DNA of 64,000 nt from MED-G105 sp965263305 (lineage in GTDB: Bacteria > Pseudomonadota > Alphaproteobacteria > Caulobacterales > Parvularculaceae). How positions within the stretch are numbered: position 1 is the stretch's first letter; every line of letters begins with the position of its first letter. The stretch covers positions 62,001-126,000 of the forward strand of contig OZ253666.1 of assembly GCA_965263305.1 (NCBI GenBank). Reading direction: 5' to 3'. A program made the translations under genes and the position numbers. Shown here one piece after another: positions 33,386 to 41,988 of this stretch. Below the pieces are notes generated by a model. The model was not told the DNA's origin, made no database searches, and was given only the letters and a program-made list of their open reading frames with translations.

Positions 33386-34297
33386 CTAGTCGAGCGGCGT
33401 ATCAGTGACCTGGAAATTGTAAATACTCTCGTCGAATTTATTATAGTCGTGATATCGCAAGGTCTCATAAAGATCCCGACGGTGCTGCATTTCATCGAGA
33501 ATGCCGTTTTGGTCCCCATCGCGCAAAATCGCGTCTAAACCCCGGTCACAGGCGCCCATCGCAAGACGCAATGTGGTCACGGGGTAAATCACCAGATTAA
33601 ACCCGAGATCTTCAAGTTCTTTTTTATTCAGTAGGCGGCTTTTTCCGAATTCAGTCATATTGGCGAGGATCGGCACATCAAGCGCTTCGCGCACCGCTTC
33701 GAATTCTTTCTCCGACTTCATTGCTTCGGGAAAAATCATGTCGGCCCCGGCATCGACATAGGCCTTCATCCGATCGATCGATTTATCAAGACCTTCGACG
33801 GCGCGCGCGTCTGAGCGGGCGATCACAATGAAATTTGGGTCGCGCTTTGCGTCAACGGCGGCTTTCACCCGCTGGATCATGACGTCAGTTTCAACGATTT
33901 CCTTACCGTCTAGATGGCCACAGCGCTTTGGCATGACCTGATCTTCGATATGGCATGCGGAGACCCCCGCCTCCTCCATCGATCTGACGGTGCGCGCCGC
34001 AGCCATCGGTTCGCCGAAACCCGTATCGATATCAATGATGGTGGGTAGATCGGTGACCCGCGCAATCTGTTGCCCGCGATCGGCAAACTCCGTCATGGTG
34101 GAAATGCCAATATCCGGCAGACAAAGATCCGCTGACATCACGGCGCCCGAGATATAGACGCCGTCGAAACCTTTTGTTTCTATCATCTGGGCGCTGAGCG
34201 GATTAAACGCGCCTGGGAACTGCAAGAGCTTACCGGATTTCAGTTTCTCGCGAAAATCGGCGCGCTTTTCAGCGGCATGTTTTTGAGTGAATAGCAT
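33386..34297 (-). CDS. prpB: 2-methylisocitrate lyase
   Basis: This 303-residue member of the isocitrate lyase/PEP mutase superfamily has DIDTGFGEP (metal binding), the catalytic KRCGH motif (Cys126) and the PrpB-typical start LQFPGAFNPLSAQMIE. It splits 2-methylisocitrate into pyruvate and succinate, the last step of the methylcitrate cycle. AGGAAAAG precedes the ATG, which follows a small ORF stop with no gap (TAAATG). Confidence 0.95.
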   Translation of the reverse strand: MLFTQKHAAEKRADFREKLKSGKLLQFPGAFNPLSAQMIETKGFDGVYISGAVMSADLCLPDIGISTMTEFADRGQQIARVTDLPTIIDIDTGFGEPMAAARTVRSMEEAGVSACHIEDQVMPKRCGHLDGKEIVETDVMIQRVKAAVDAKRDPNFIVIARSDARAVEGLDKSIDRMKAYVDAGADMIFPEAMKSEKEFEAVREALDVPILANMTEFGKSRLLNKKELEDLGFNLVIYPVTTLRLAMGACDRGLDAILRDGDQNGILDEMQHRRDLYETLRYHDYNKFDESIYNFQVTDTPLD

Positions 34298-34480
34298 TTA
34301 CTTTTCCTGGCTGTCTTTTTCAGATTTCTGGGCTGTCGCCTGGCTAAAAAGAAGTGAAAACGATCCTGCAAAACACAACCCTAGTCCCAGCCCTATGATG
34401 GGGTCGCCTAATGCAACGCCGAGCGCTATGCCAAGACTGACCCCAACGGCGGTTCCTAGTGCAAGACCCTTTGCGTTCAT
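34298..34480 (-). CDS. Small Gly/Ala-rich membrane protein upstream of prpB
   Basis: The 60-residue protein has two Gly-rich hydrophobic segments (LALGTAVGVSLGIALGVALG and IIGLGLGLCFAGSFSLLFS) and a charged tail. GAGG precedes the ATG at 34480; its TAA abuts the prpB ATG. The Gly-zipper pattern suggests a helical hairpin in the membrane. No family recognised. Confidence 0.6.
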   Translation of the reverse strand: MNAKGLALGTAVGVSLGIALGVALGDPIIGLGLGLCFAGSFSLLFSQATAQKSEKDSQEK

Positions 34481-34512
34481 ATCGCCTCGCTTTTGTCCAT
34501 TCTCGCTATCGG

Positions 34513-35277
34513 TTATTTGTGAGATGTCACTGTCGCCAACCATGTCGCCACCTGACGGCGCGCCTTCGTGATATTTTTCCTAGTCCGCTGAGGAACAAGG
34601 GCTGAAGATCCGTGCACCCCACCCTCAACAATCACGACCAATGTGCGTAACGGCGTTAGATAGCTGCGCAATGCTTTCGCTTGGTCGCTTTCACCGTCCG
34701 GCCACACCGCCAGAAAGGGCGGGTTTTCGCCGCGCTTAACGAGGTCTGGCATCACAGAGCGCGCACCGCAGCGGTTCAATTGCCCGCCCGTCGCGGTCGA
34801 AAACGCCGCAACGCCCGCGACTTTATCGCCATGATCCAACGCTGCGCGCCAAACAAGAGAGGCGGAATAACTGGAGCCCCAGATAATAAGCGGCGCGCCC
34901 GCCGCCGCCTCATGGGCGTAGGCGATCCCAGCTTCAATATCCGGATAGGCGTCGCAAAACCCTTTTCTACCCGAAGCCTCTTTCTCTGTGCGGTTCTCCA
35001 TCCCGAAGCGTCCGCCGCCGGAGCGTTGATCCCAAGCGATGGCGCGATATCCCAGCCCATTCAACCAATCGATTAATGGTCCGTACTCACCACGCCCATT
35101 GGCGCCCGCTTGGTGGAAAAGAGAAATGAGCGGCGCGGTCTTTGGCAAATCGCCATAATAGGTCTCGCCATAAACCGTTGTCCCGTCTGCTGCGGTTGTC
35201 TGAATTGTTTCAGCAAACACGAAACCAGGAACCAACGCCCCTAGGAGAGCACATAGTCCAATCAGTAAACGACGCAT
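34513..35277 (-). CDS. Exported alpha/beta hydrolase
   Basis: The protein has about 254 residues with a signal peptide (MRRLLIGLCALLGALVPGFVF) and a hydrolase fold: SLFHQAGANGRGEY, GYRAIAWDQRSGG, and nucleophile elbow IIWGSSYSASLVW (Gly-Ser-Ser). A late His (GVHGSSAL) probably completes the triad. It resembles dienelactone-hydrolase-like or peptidase-type esterases. GGGAG precedes the ATG at 35277, which is 14 bases after the VOC stop. Substrate unknown; location predicted periplasmic. Confidence 0.8.
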   Translation of the reverse strand: MRRLLIGLCALLGALVPGFVFAETIQTTAADGTTVYGETYYGDLPKTAPLISLFHQAGANGRGEYGPLIDWLNGLGYRAIAWDQRSGGGRFGMENRTEKEASGRKGFCDAYPDIEAGIAYAHEAAAGAPLIIWGSSYSASLVWRAALDHGDKVAGVAAFSTATGGQLNRCGARSVMPDLVKRGENPPFLAVWPDGESDQAKALRSYLTPLRTLVVIVEGGVHGSSALVPQRTRKNITKARRQVATWLATVTSHK

Positions 35278-35290
35278 AAATTTTCTCCCG

Positions 35291-35668
35291 CTAGCTTCCC
35301 ATACAGAAGAAACACAATTTATTGCCGTCCTGATCGCGGATATAGCTGCAGCTGACTTTGCCATCGAGACGCGGGCCCGGTTCGCCCTCACAGGTCGCGC
35401 CTAAGGAGCGGGCTTTATCATAAAGCGCTTTGACTTGTTCAGGGCCGCTCGCGGCGATCGCCACCATATTGCCATTGCCCGCATCCGCCGCCTCGCCGTT
35501 CCACGGCTTGGCGATCCCGAACATCGGCCCGTTGCCACTGCTATAGGCGACAAAACCGCCATCCGGGCGCTCCATCACCGCTTTAGCGCCAACCTCGCCT
35601 AACAGCGCATCATAAAACTCGCGCGCCGCCGCCATGTCCTTTACCGGGATCGTTGAATAAGCAAGCAT
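35291..35668 (-). CDS. VOC (glyoxalase/bleomycin-resistance) family protein
   Basis: The 125-residue protein has two beta-alpha-beta-beta-beta modules: LAYSTIPVKDMAAAREFYDALLGEVG at the start and GPRLDGKVSCSYIRDQDGNKLCFF at the end. One metal-ligand position (Glu/His) is not obvious, and the second-module end has Cys and Phe, so it may not bind metal. AAAGGG precedes the ATG. It lies between prpD and the exported hydrolase and could be cotranscribed; function unknown. Confidence 0.82.
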   Translation of the reverse strand: MLAYSTIPVKDMAAAREFYDALLGEVGAKAVMERPDGGFVAYSSGNGPMFGIAKPWNGEAADAGNGNMVAIAASGPEQVKALYDKARSLGATCEGEPGPRLDGKVSCSYIRDQDGNKLCFFCMGS

Positions 35669-35771
35669 GATAAAACCCTTTCAAAACCAAATAGTAAAAG
35701 TCGTTATGAAGCAAAAATTCGCAAACGTCGCCTTGCTCGCAGAGAATTGTACGCAGCCAAGGCCAAAGGAG

Positions 35772-37304
35772 TTAGAAAATCCCCTTCGCCGGATTTTCAA
35801 CCAGATACCCCGCTGGCGCGACGGGGTTTAGCGCTAATACATCAGCGGCGGATAATTCCGGCAAGCGCTGAACCAGATCTAGGAACCGGGCCGATTCCGC
35901 CGGGTCAAGAATATCGTCGGTGAGGATCTTGAACTTGTTGATATATTCCGGCCGCGTAAATGGGCGAGCGCCAAAGGGGTGCGCATTGGCGATGCCGAGT
36001 TCGTCTTCAATAACAGAGCCATCTTCCATTGTGATGACGACGCGGGCGCCAAAGGCTTTTTCATTCGGATCCGGCGAATGGTAACGGCGCGTCCATTCCG
36101 GGTCTTCAATCGTTGAAATCTTGTGCCAAAGGCGCACGGTGTCCTCGCGCTTCGCGCGTTCTGGCGCATAGGAGCGGACATGGTGCCATTCGCCATCCTG
36201 CAGGGCGACGGCGAAAATATACATAATCGAGTGATCAAGGGTTTCGCGTGAGGCGTTCGGGTCCATTTTCTGGGGGTCATTGGCTCCGGTGCCGATCACG
36301 TAATGAGTATGGTGAGAGGTATGCAGAACAATCGAAGACACCTTGTCGAAATCATCGATCTTTTGCCCCATGCGGAACGCCAAATCGATCAGCGCCTGGG
36401 ATTGATATTCGGCTGAGTGTTCTTTGGTATAAGTCTCCAAAATAGCCCGTTTAGCCTCGCCCTTGCCCGGTAGCGGAACATGATAGGTCGGGCCAAACGG
36501 ATCATCGCCCTTATCACGCGCGGTGCGTCCATTCAGGATAAAGGAGATCGGACCGTCCTCGCCTTCATAGGCCGGGCTCGGCGCACCCTCGCCGCGCATG
36601 CAGCGATCTACCGCTTCAATTGCTAATTTGCCGGCATAGGCCGGCGCAAACGCTTTCCATGTCGAGATCTCGCCCTTGCGCGACTGGCGCGTCGTAATCG
36701 TCGTATGCAAGCCTTGCTGCACGGATTGATAAATAATCTCCGTCGGCAGACCAAGAAGCGTTCCAACACCGGCCGAAGCCGACGGGCCAATATGGGCGAT
36801 ATGGTCGATTTTGTGCTCGTGCAGACAAATTGCCTTCACGAGGTTCACTTGGATCTCGTACCCAGTTGCAATCCCGCGCATGAGCGCTTTACCGTCTTTG
36901 CCGCATTGTTGGGCGACCGCCAGAACAGCGGGAATATTATCGCCGGGGTGAGAGTAGTCCGCCGCCAAAAACGTGTCGTGGTAATCAAGCTCGCGAACCG
37001 CGGTTCCGTTCGCCCAGGCGGCCCATTCCGCACAGACCGTTTCTCCAGCCGGCGCGCCGAACAACGTCGCCCCGCCCTGCCGCGCATGGGCCTTCGCCAT
37101 CGCCCGCGCCGACTTAATCGGACCGCGATTCAATGAGGCGATCGCAACCGAGGCGTTATCAATGATGCGATTGATGATCATGTCCGTCGTGTCATCGTCG
37201 ACCGCGACAGGGTCAGCAGCGACCTCCGCAATCTTCCAGGCGAGTTGATCCTCGCGGGGCAGGTTTTCTTTTGAACGATGGGCGCGAACGTCGTGGGTGA
37301 TCAT
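35772..37304 (-). CDS. prpD: 2-methylcitrate dehydratase (MmgE/PrpD family)
   Basis: The 510-residue MmgE/PrpD protein covers the full family length: early WAAWANGTAVRELDYHDTFLA, then HPGDNIPAVLAVAQ, then KAFAPAYAGKLA, and a late EDELGIANAHPFGARPF. It dehydrates 2-methylcitrate to 2-methyl-cis-aconitate without an Fe-S cluster. AAGGA precedes the ATG. It is the first gene of the run toward prpB and prpC. The hydratase for the next step (acnB-like) is not in the window, and no prpR-type regulator is adjacent. Confidence 0.93.
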   Translation of the reverse strand: MITHDVRAHRSKENLPREDQLAWKIAEVAADPVAVDDDTTDMIINRIIDNASVAIASLNRGPIKSARAMAKAHARQGGATLFGAPAGETVCAEWAAWANGTAVRELDYHDTFLAADYSHPGDNIPAVLAVAQQCGKDGKALMRGIATGYEIQVNLVKAICLHEHKIDHIAHIGPSASAGVGTLLGLPTEIIYQSVQQGLHTTITTRQSRKGEISTWKAFAPAYAGKLAIEAVDRCMRGEGAPSPAYEGEDGPISFILNGRTARDKGDDPFGPTYHVPLPGKGEAKRAILETYTKEHSAEYQSQALIDLAFRMGQKIDDFDKVSSIVLHTSHHTHYVIGTGANDPQKMDPNASRETLDHSIMYIFAVALQDGEWHHVRSYAPERAKREDTVRLWHKISTIEDPEWTRRYHSPDPNEKAFGARVVITMEDGSVIEDELGIANAHPFGARPFTRPEYINKFKILTDDILDPAESARFLDLVQRLPELSAADVLALNPVAPAGYLVENPAKGIF

Positions 37305-37629
37305 TTTTTGTCCTTGCGTTAAATCGCACTTAATGCCGATAAATCAATCAATTACTCGCCTTAATTCAGGTAATCGTCCAAAGCGATGAAAGATCACTCG
37401 GCTTTTCCTATTGGCGGTGACAGCGATACGCGCCTTATTGCGCCCTCTGCGACACCCTGTCAAAGCGCAAAGGCGGCAAATCCCCCTGTGGAAAAGCGGC
37501 ATTTCGCCTCCGGAAAACTTTGTGTTGACTTCGCGCTCGACCCAATAGTCGGGCCCCTAAGAATTGGATTGAGCTGTGATCTTTGTCACTCTTTTCGCCA
37601 CAAGAACGCTTGCATAGGGGAGCGTGAAA
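37305..37629. other. Intergenic region between divergent prpD and the CsgG/SH3 gene
   Basis: This is a 325-base divergent promoter region. A TTGACT (near 37513) could be a -35 for the plus-strand gene. I see no gene, no clear operator and no hairpin of note. The long shadow frames in it have no ribosome sites. Confidence 0.4.
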
Positions 37630-38625
37630 ATGGCATTCACCAATTTCCAGGGTGAGACAAAAAAGGGGAATTTCATCGTGACATCGAAAATACTTCTGAG
37701 CTTGAGCGCGATCGCGGTTCTTGCGGGCGGCTCTATGGATACGGCGTCGGCGCAAAAGCGCGTTGATTACGAACGCGGCTCTACAAAAGATCTTGAACTG
37801 CCGAGATGCGCAGAGCCTATCGGCACCATGTCCATTGTGAATGGAACAGAATATCGCGGTTGGCGTTATTACCAATTGGGCGAACCGGAAAAGCTATTGA
37901 AGGTCTTTGTGCAGCGCTCTGGCTGCTTCAAGCTCGTGAACCGCGGCGCGGGCTTGCGCGCGACGCGCGCCGAAATCGGCCTTAGCGAAAGTGGTGACCT
38001 GCAGCGGCGTTCAAATGTCGGCGGCGGTCAGATCAAGGCGGCGGATTACACCCTGATTGCCGATATCGTCGGAACAGATTCAAACGCTGGAGGCTCAGGC
38101 GTCGTGACGGGTATTGCGGGACGCGCCATCGGCGGACGCCTCGGCGGTGTTATCGGCGGCATTCGCTCAAAGCGCGTCGAAGCGCAAACCGTTCTTGAGG
38201 TGATGAATACGCGCACCACGGAAGGTGTTGCATTTGCCGAAGGCACGGCCTCCAAAAAAGACCTGAGCTTTGGCGGTGGCGGCTTTTACGGCTTTGGCGG
38301 CACCGTCGGCGGCGGCTATGAAGACACCGAAGTCGGCAAGGTCGTCACCTACGCCTTTATGGACGCTTATCGCCAAATCGTTGGTCAGTTGGGCGGCCTG
38401 CCCCAAAACGCGGCGGAAGCAGCGCCGAAAGAAACATTTAAGGCCCGCAAAAATGGCGTGACGATGCACCGCTCGCCCGCCAACTCCTCCACGGTCATCC
38501 GTGAATTGGAGAAAAACGAATACGTCTACCCACTAGAGGGCCGCGAGGGCGCCTGGTGGGAAGTCGAAGACCAGAACGGCAATGTCGGTTGGATTGACAA
38601 CACGAAACTGAAGCCTGCGAAGTAG
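37630..38625 (+). CDS. Exported CsgG-like protein with C-terminal SH3 domain
   Basis: The product has about 331 residues. A signal peptide ends at ASA-QKR; the middle (about 55-255) resembles CsgG (VFVQRSGCFKLVNRG, ADYTLIADIVG, VLEVMNTRTTEGV, GKVVTYAFMDAYRQIV), and the end (about 270-330) is a bacterial SH3 domain (MHRSPANSSTVIREL, GAWWEVEDQNGNVGWI). CsgG proteins form outer-membrane export pores, but this one lacks a lipobox and adds a possible peptidoglycan-binding domain. The ATG at 37630 has AGGGGAG upstream; the GTG at 37678, after AAGGGG, gives a shorter, cleaner signal. A terminator follows. Confidence 0.8.
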   Translation: MAFTNFQGETKKGNFIVTSKILLSLSAIAVLAGGSMDTASAQKRVDYERGSTKDLELPRCAEPIGTMSIVNGTEYRGWRYYQLGEPEKLLKVFVQRSGCFKLVNRGAGLRATRAEIGLSESGDLQRRSNVGGGQIKAADYTLIADIVGTDSNAGGSGVVTGIAGRAIGGRLGGVIGGIRSKRVEAQTVLEVMNTRTTEGVAFAEGTASKKDLSFGGGGFYGFGGTVGGGYEDTEVGKVVTYAFMDAYRQIVGQLGGLPQNAAEAAPKETFKARKNGVTMHRSPANSSTVIRELEKNEYVYPLEGREGAWWEVEDQNGNVGWIDNTKLKPAK

Positions 38626-38651
38626 GCTGAGCGTTATTATCGTATCTAATG

Positions 38652-38684
38652 AAATAGGCCCGCGCAGCAGCGACGGGCCTATTT
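38652..38684 (+). terminator. Terminator after the CsgG/SH3 gene
   Basis: AAATAGGCCCG (38652-38662) pairs perfectly with CGGGCCTATTT (38674-38684), followed by TCATTT. Stem of 11 bp with an 11-base loop. Confidence 0.8.
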
Positions 38685-38794
38685 TCATTTAACGTCCTTA
38701 AAAATTTGACGTGAGAACGCATCCATACTGGGAGCTGGGCGTTTATAGGGCCATCTGCTGGCGCCAACGTCTATTTCGCTGAGTGAATAGCGGC

Positions 38795-39751
38795 CTATCC
38801 GCCATAGGCTCGTAACGCCGCAATTCTCTTTTCGATCGGCGGATGGGTGGCGAAAACGCCGAGAAACGCGTGGTCATTATCCACCATCATCTGGCGCACA
38901 TCGTCGGGCGCCTCGATCGCGGAGCGCCCTGAGATTTTTTCCAGCGCCCGAACCATGCCATCCGGGTTCCGCGTTAAATCAACGGCGCCCGCGTCCGCCA
39001 GGTATTCGCGTTTTTGCGACAGGGCGAAGCGAATGGCGATAGCGGTAAAATAAGCAATGGCGATCATGATAACAGCGGCGATGATTAAAATGCCACCGCC
39101 GCGGCTGTCTCCATTGCGAGACCTTGTGTGGCCGCCAATCCGCATCCCCGTGCGCAAGAAGCTGTGGTAGGCCAACTCTCCCACAAAGGCGAAGATGCCT
39201 ACGAATATGACGGAGATAATCAGTAACCGCACATCCCGGTTGCGGATATGGGTCAGCTCATGGGCGAGAACAGCTTCCAGCTCTTCCTTATCAAGAGTTT
39301 CGATCAACCCTCGCGTGACGGCAATCGTATAACTCTTTTCATCGATGCCGCTGGCAAAGGCGTTCAACGCCGGTGTCTCCATGATCCGCAAGGCGGGGGT
39401 CGGCATTCCCTTGGAGATACAAAGGTTCTCGACCAGATTGTAAAGCTCAGGCGCTTCCTTGCGTGATAACCCTTTTGTTTTCGCCGCTGCGTTGATCATC
39501 TGCGTATGCATGAGCCATGCTATACAAAACCACAAAAAGGCGGCGAAAAAAGCGTAAGGCCATATTTGACCCATATACTCGCCCGCGACGCGAAAGCCTT
39601 CGCTCGGGACAGGATAAACCCCCGTCAATCCAACGACGATAAGGGTGACGCCATACAACAAAACCAACAAAAGCACCGGAAAACCCGCCAGCAAGGCGAT
39701 TGATTTCAGATTGTTGTTCCAGATATGGGATTGCAGACCAAAAGACCCCAT
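38795..39751 (-). CDS. M48 family membrane metalloprotease (HtpX-like)
   Basis: The 318-residue protein has two N-terminal membrane helices, zinc motif HELTH (His164, His168) with Glu from QKREYLADAGAVDLT, two more hydrophobic segments between, and a C-terminal ATHPPIEKRIAAL. It degrades misfolded membrane proteins in the inner membrane. It is the last gene of a LemA-racemase-M48 run; LemA-HtpX pairing is common. Ribosome site is weak. The racemase stop is 3 bases before its start. Confidence 0.9.
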   Translation of the reverse strand: MGSFGLQSHIWNNNLKSIALLAGFPVLLLVLLYGVTLIVVGLTGVYPVPSEGFRVAGEYMGQIWPYAFFAAFLWFCIAWLMHTQMINAAAKTKGLSRKEAPELYNLVENLCISKGMPTPALRIMETPALNAFASGIDEKSYTIAVTRGLIETLDKEELEAVLAHELTHIRNRDVRLLIISVIFVGIFAFVGELAYHSFLRTGMRIGGHTRSRNGDSRGGGILIIAAVIMIAIAYFTAIAIRFALSQKREYLADAGAVDLTRNPDGMVRALEKISGRSAIEAPDDVRQMMVDNDHAFLGVFATHPPIEKRIAALRAYGG

Positions 39752-39754
39752 TCG

Positions 39755-40480
39755 TCACCCCCTGTCAGACGCAAAGGCGAAGTCATGGGCGGCACGGGCG
39801 TGAAGCGCCGTCGTGTCTAGCACCGGCAGATCACAGCAGGTCTCATCCAAAATCATGCATAATTCCGTACAGCCCAGAATAACGCCATCGGCGCCGCGCC
39901 CCTTTGCCTCATCCACAATCTGAAGAAGGGCCTCCCGGGAGGCGTCAAGGACAACGCCCTCGACCAGTTCATCAAAAATAATCCGGGATGTTTCAGCTTG
40001 TCCCTCTTCATCAGGCGTTAGGACAGTCCCGTCATAACGTTCCGTGAGCGCCGCCTGATAATATGGGCCCGTCATTGTAAAGGGCGTGCCTAAGAGAAGA
40101 GGCGCTGATACGTTGCGTCGGCGCATTTCTTCGGCCAGGGCGTCCAGTAAATGGATAAGGGGTAACCCCGAGGCCTCTTGGGCCGCATCCGCGGCGAGCT
40201 GCGTCGTGTTGGAGGTGATGACAATGGCAGCCGCCCCAGCATCCCGCAAAGAAACCGCCGCCTCAGCAACCCGTTTCTTGAACGCAACCCAATCGCCCCG
40301 ATCGTAATAGTCGACCATTTCGCCATAGTTCAGGGCGGCCAGAAATATGTCTGCGGTGTGATGAACGCCAAGGCGCTCACGAGCCATGGCGTTCAACAAA
40401 CGATAGTAGATCACCGTCGATTCCGCGCTCACACCGCCGATCAATCCAAGTCGCCTTGGTTTATCCGACCGTCCTGACAT
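39755..40480 (-). CDS. Aspartate/glutamate racemase family protein
   Basis: The 241-residue two-domain racemase has both catalytic cysteine regions to compare: VITSNTTQLAADAA, where the first Cys is replaced by Thr (SNT, as in YgeA-type and aspartate racemases), and VILGCTELCMILDE with the second Cys intact. The start GLIGGVSAESTVIYYR is the aspartate-racemase type. It lies between lemA and the M48 protease genes on one strand, an unusual insert. Probably an amino-acid racemase; substrate not certain. Confidence 0.85.
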   Translation of the reverse strand: MSGRSDKPRRLGLIGGVSAESTVIYYRLLNAMARERLGVHHTADIFLAALNYGEMVDYYDRGDWVAFKKRVAEAAVSLRDAGAAAIVITSNTTQLAADAAQEASGLPLIHLLDALAEEMRRRNVSAPLLLGTPFTMTGPYYQAALTERYDGTVLTPDEEGQAETSRIIFDELVEGVVLDASREALLQIVDEAKGRGADGVILGCTELCMILDETCCDLPVLDTTALHARAAHDFAFASDRG

Positions 40481-40501
40481 GACGCCTATCTCTTGTAATC
40501 A

Positions 40502-41065
40502 CTAGAACGAAACATCCGGCGCGGCTTCCACCGCTTCGCGGGTCGCTTCAGGAATCTCGAAGAAGTCGCGTTCCTTAAAGTTCCCCATAGGGGCGATGAA
40601 GTTGCCGGGGATCTGCTGAATGATCGTGTTAAATTCCTGAATAGCGCTGTTAAAGAACCGTCGCGCCGCCGCAATCTTGTTTTCAACGTCGGCGAGCTCG
40701 CGTTGCAGCTCGAGGAAATTGGTATTGGCCTTCAGATCCGGATACGCCTCGGCGAGGGCGAACATTTTGCCAAGCGCTGCGCCCAACATGCCTTCCGCTT
40801 GCCCTTGCGCCTGGGGCCCGGTGGCGGAAACAGCCGTGTTACGGGCCTGAATAACCGCATCGAGGGTTTCTTTTTCGTGGGCGGCGTATCCCTTCACCGT
40901 CTCCACCAAATTCGGAATAAGATCATGGCGCTGCTTCAACTGAACATCGACATCAGCAAACGCCTGGTCCGCGCGCTGATTGAGCGCCACAATCCGGTTG
41001 TAGATGGTGATAACAAAGATAACGGCGGCAACAATGACGCCCAATACAATCCAAAATCCGCTCAT
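40502..41065 (-). CDS. lemA: LemA family protein
   Basis: The 187-residue protein has one N-terminal membrane helix and a helical-bundle domain with the LemA signatures NQRADQAFADVDVQLKQRHDLIPNLV, ETVKGYAAHEKETL and AYPDLKANTNFLELQREL. It is inner-membrane anchored with the domain outside or inside depending on species; function unresolved. It starts the operon with the racemase and M48 genes and is divergent from the DUF2959 lipoprotein gene. Confidence 0.92.
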   Translation of the reverse strand: MSGFWIVLGVIVAAVIFVITIYNRIVALNQRADQAFADVDVQLKQRHDLIPNLVETVKGYAAHEKETLDAVIQARNTAVSATGPQAQGQAEGMLGAALGKMFALAEAYPDLKANTNFLELQRELADVENKIAAARRFFNSAIQEFNTIIQQIPGNFIAPMGNFKERDFFEIPEATREAVEAAPDVSF

Positions 41066-41258
41066 GAACCTCTCCAGTCCCGTTTTATTTCAAATCCTTC
41101 TGGCATGGTTCTTAGGTTTCGCCAACTTTGCAAAAACCCTCTTTCACGCCCGCCCGAGGCGTAGTTCACCAAGGCAACATGAACCAAGACTTAACATGAC
41201 ACACCAATCGGGGCAGGATGTCGGTCAACTTTTGTTTTTGACGAAAAGGGGTCGTCCC

Positions 41259-41924
41259 GTGCGCCGCATTACAACATCCATCGCCAGTCTTACCATCAAA
41301 GCGTCGATCGCTTGCGGCCTGCTATCTGCGGCCGGTTGCGCCACCGCCTATTACTCCACATTGGAGCAGTTCGGCGTTGAAAAACGGGACGTTCTTGTCA
41401 ATCGCGTGAAAGACGCCCGGGGCGAGCAAGCGCAAACACAAGAGGTTTTCGCCTCAGCTTTGGAGGAGTTCCGCTCCCTCGTCGATATCGACGGCGGCAA
41501 TCTTGAACGCCAATACGACAAGATGTCTGCGTCCTACACCCGCGCGAATAAACAGGCGCAAGAAGTGCGCGGCCGAATCAAACAGGTCAACGATGTCGGC
41601 CGGCGCCTGTTCCGCGAATGGGAGCAGGAACTGACCCAATATGAAAGCGTTGATTTGCGCACGCGCTCAGAACGCCAGCTGACCCAGACCAAGTCCCAAT
41701 TCGAAGATCTCATGTTCGCCATGAACCGCGCGGCGGACAAAATGGATCCAGTCTTAGCGCTCTATAACGATCAGGTTCTTTTCCTGAAACATAACCTCAA
41801 CGCCCGGGCGATTACCTCTTTAGAGACGGAGCGCACAGAAATTGAATCGCGCGTCACAACGCTGATCGATGAGATGAACGCCGCGATTGCCGAGGCCGAT
41901 AGCTTTATCGAAAGCATGAGCTGA
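41259..41924 (+). CDS. DUF2959 lipoprotein
   Basis: The start is taken as GTG at 41259, giving about 222 residues, because AAAAGGGG lies 7 bases upstream and a lipoprotein signal follows (LTIKASIACGLLSAAGC). The mature part is a long coiled coil (YYSTLEQFGVEKRDVLVNRV, then LEEFRSLVDIDGGNLERQYD), matching DUF2959, and ends with a second coiled coil. Family function is unknown; it is periplasm-facing. A terminator follows, shared with the convergent hydrolase gene. Confidence 0.85.
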   Translation: MRRITTSIASLTIKASIACGLLSAAGCATAYYSTLEQFGVEKRDVLVNRVKDARGEQAQTQEVFASALEEFRSLVDIDGGNLERQYDKMSASYTRANKQAQEVRGRIKQVNDVGRRLFREWEQELTQYESVDLRTRSERQLTQTKSQFEDLMFAMNRAADKMDPVLALYNDQVLFLKHNLNARAITSLETERTEIESRVTTLIDEMNAAIAEADSFIESMS

Positions 41925-41950
41925 TCGGGCTGGTTGGCTGATAGAAGTAA

Positions 41951-41988
41951 GCCCGTCACCGCCATTAAGGCGGTCGGCGGGTTTTTAT
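41951..41988. terminator. Bidirectional terminator between DUF2959 and the membrane hydrolase gene
   Basis: ACCGCC (41958-41963) pairs with GGCGGT (41969-41974), and an outer CCCG/CGGG pair extends it, followed by GTTTTTATTTT on the plus strand. The T run overlaps the stop of the minus-strand gene. Confidence 0.75.

Noticed and set aside
37384..37655. A plus-strand frame in the prpD-CsgG intergenic region
   Set aside because: No ribosome site, low-complexity translation, and it overlaps the likely promoter of the CsgG/SH3 gene.
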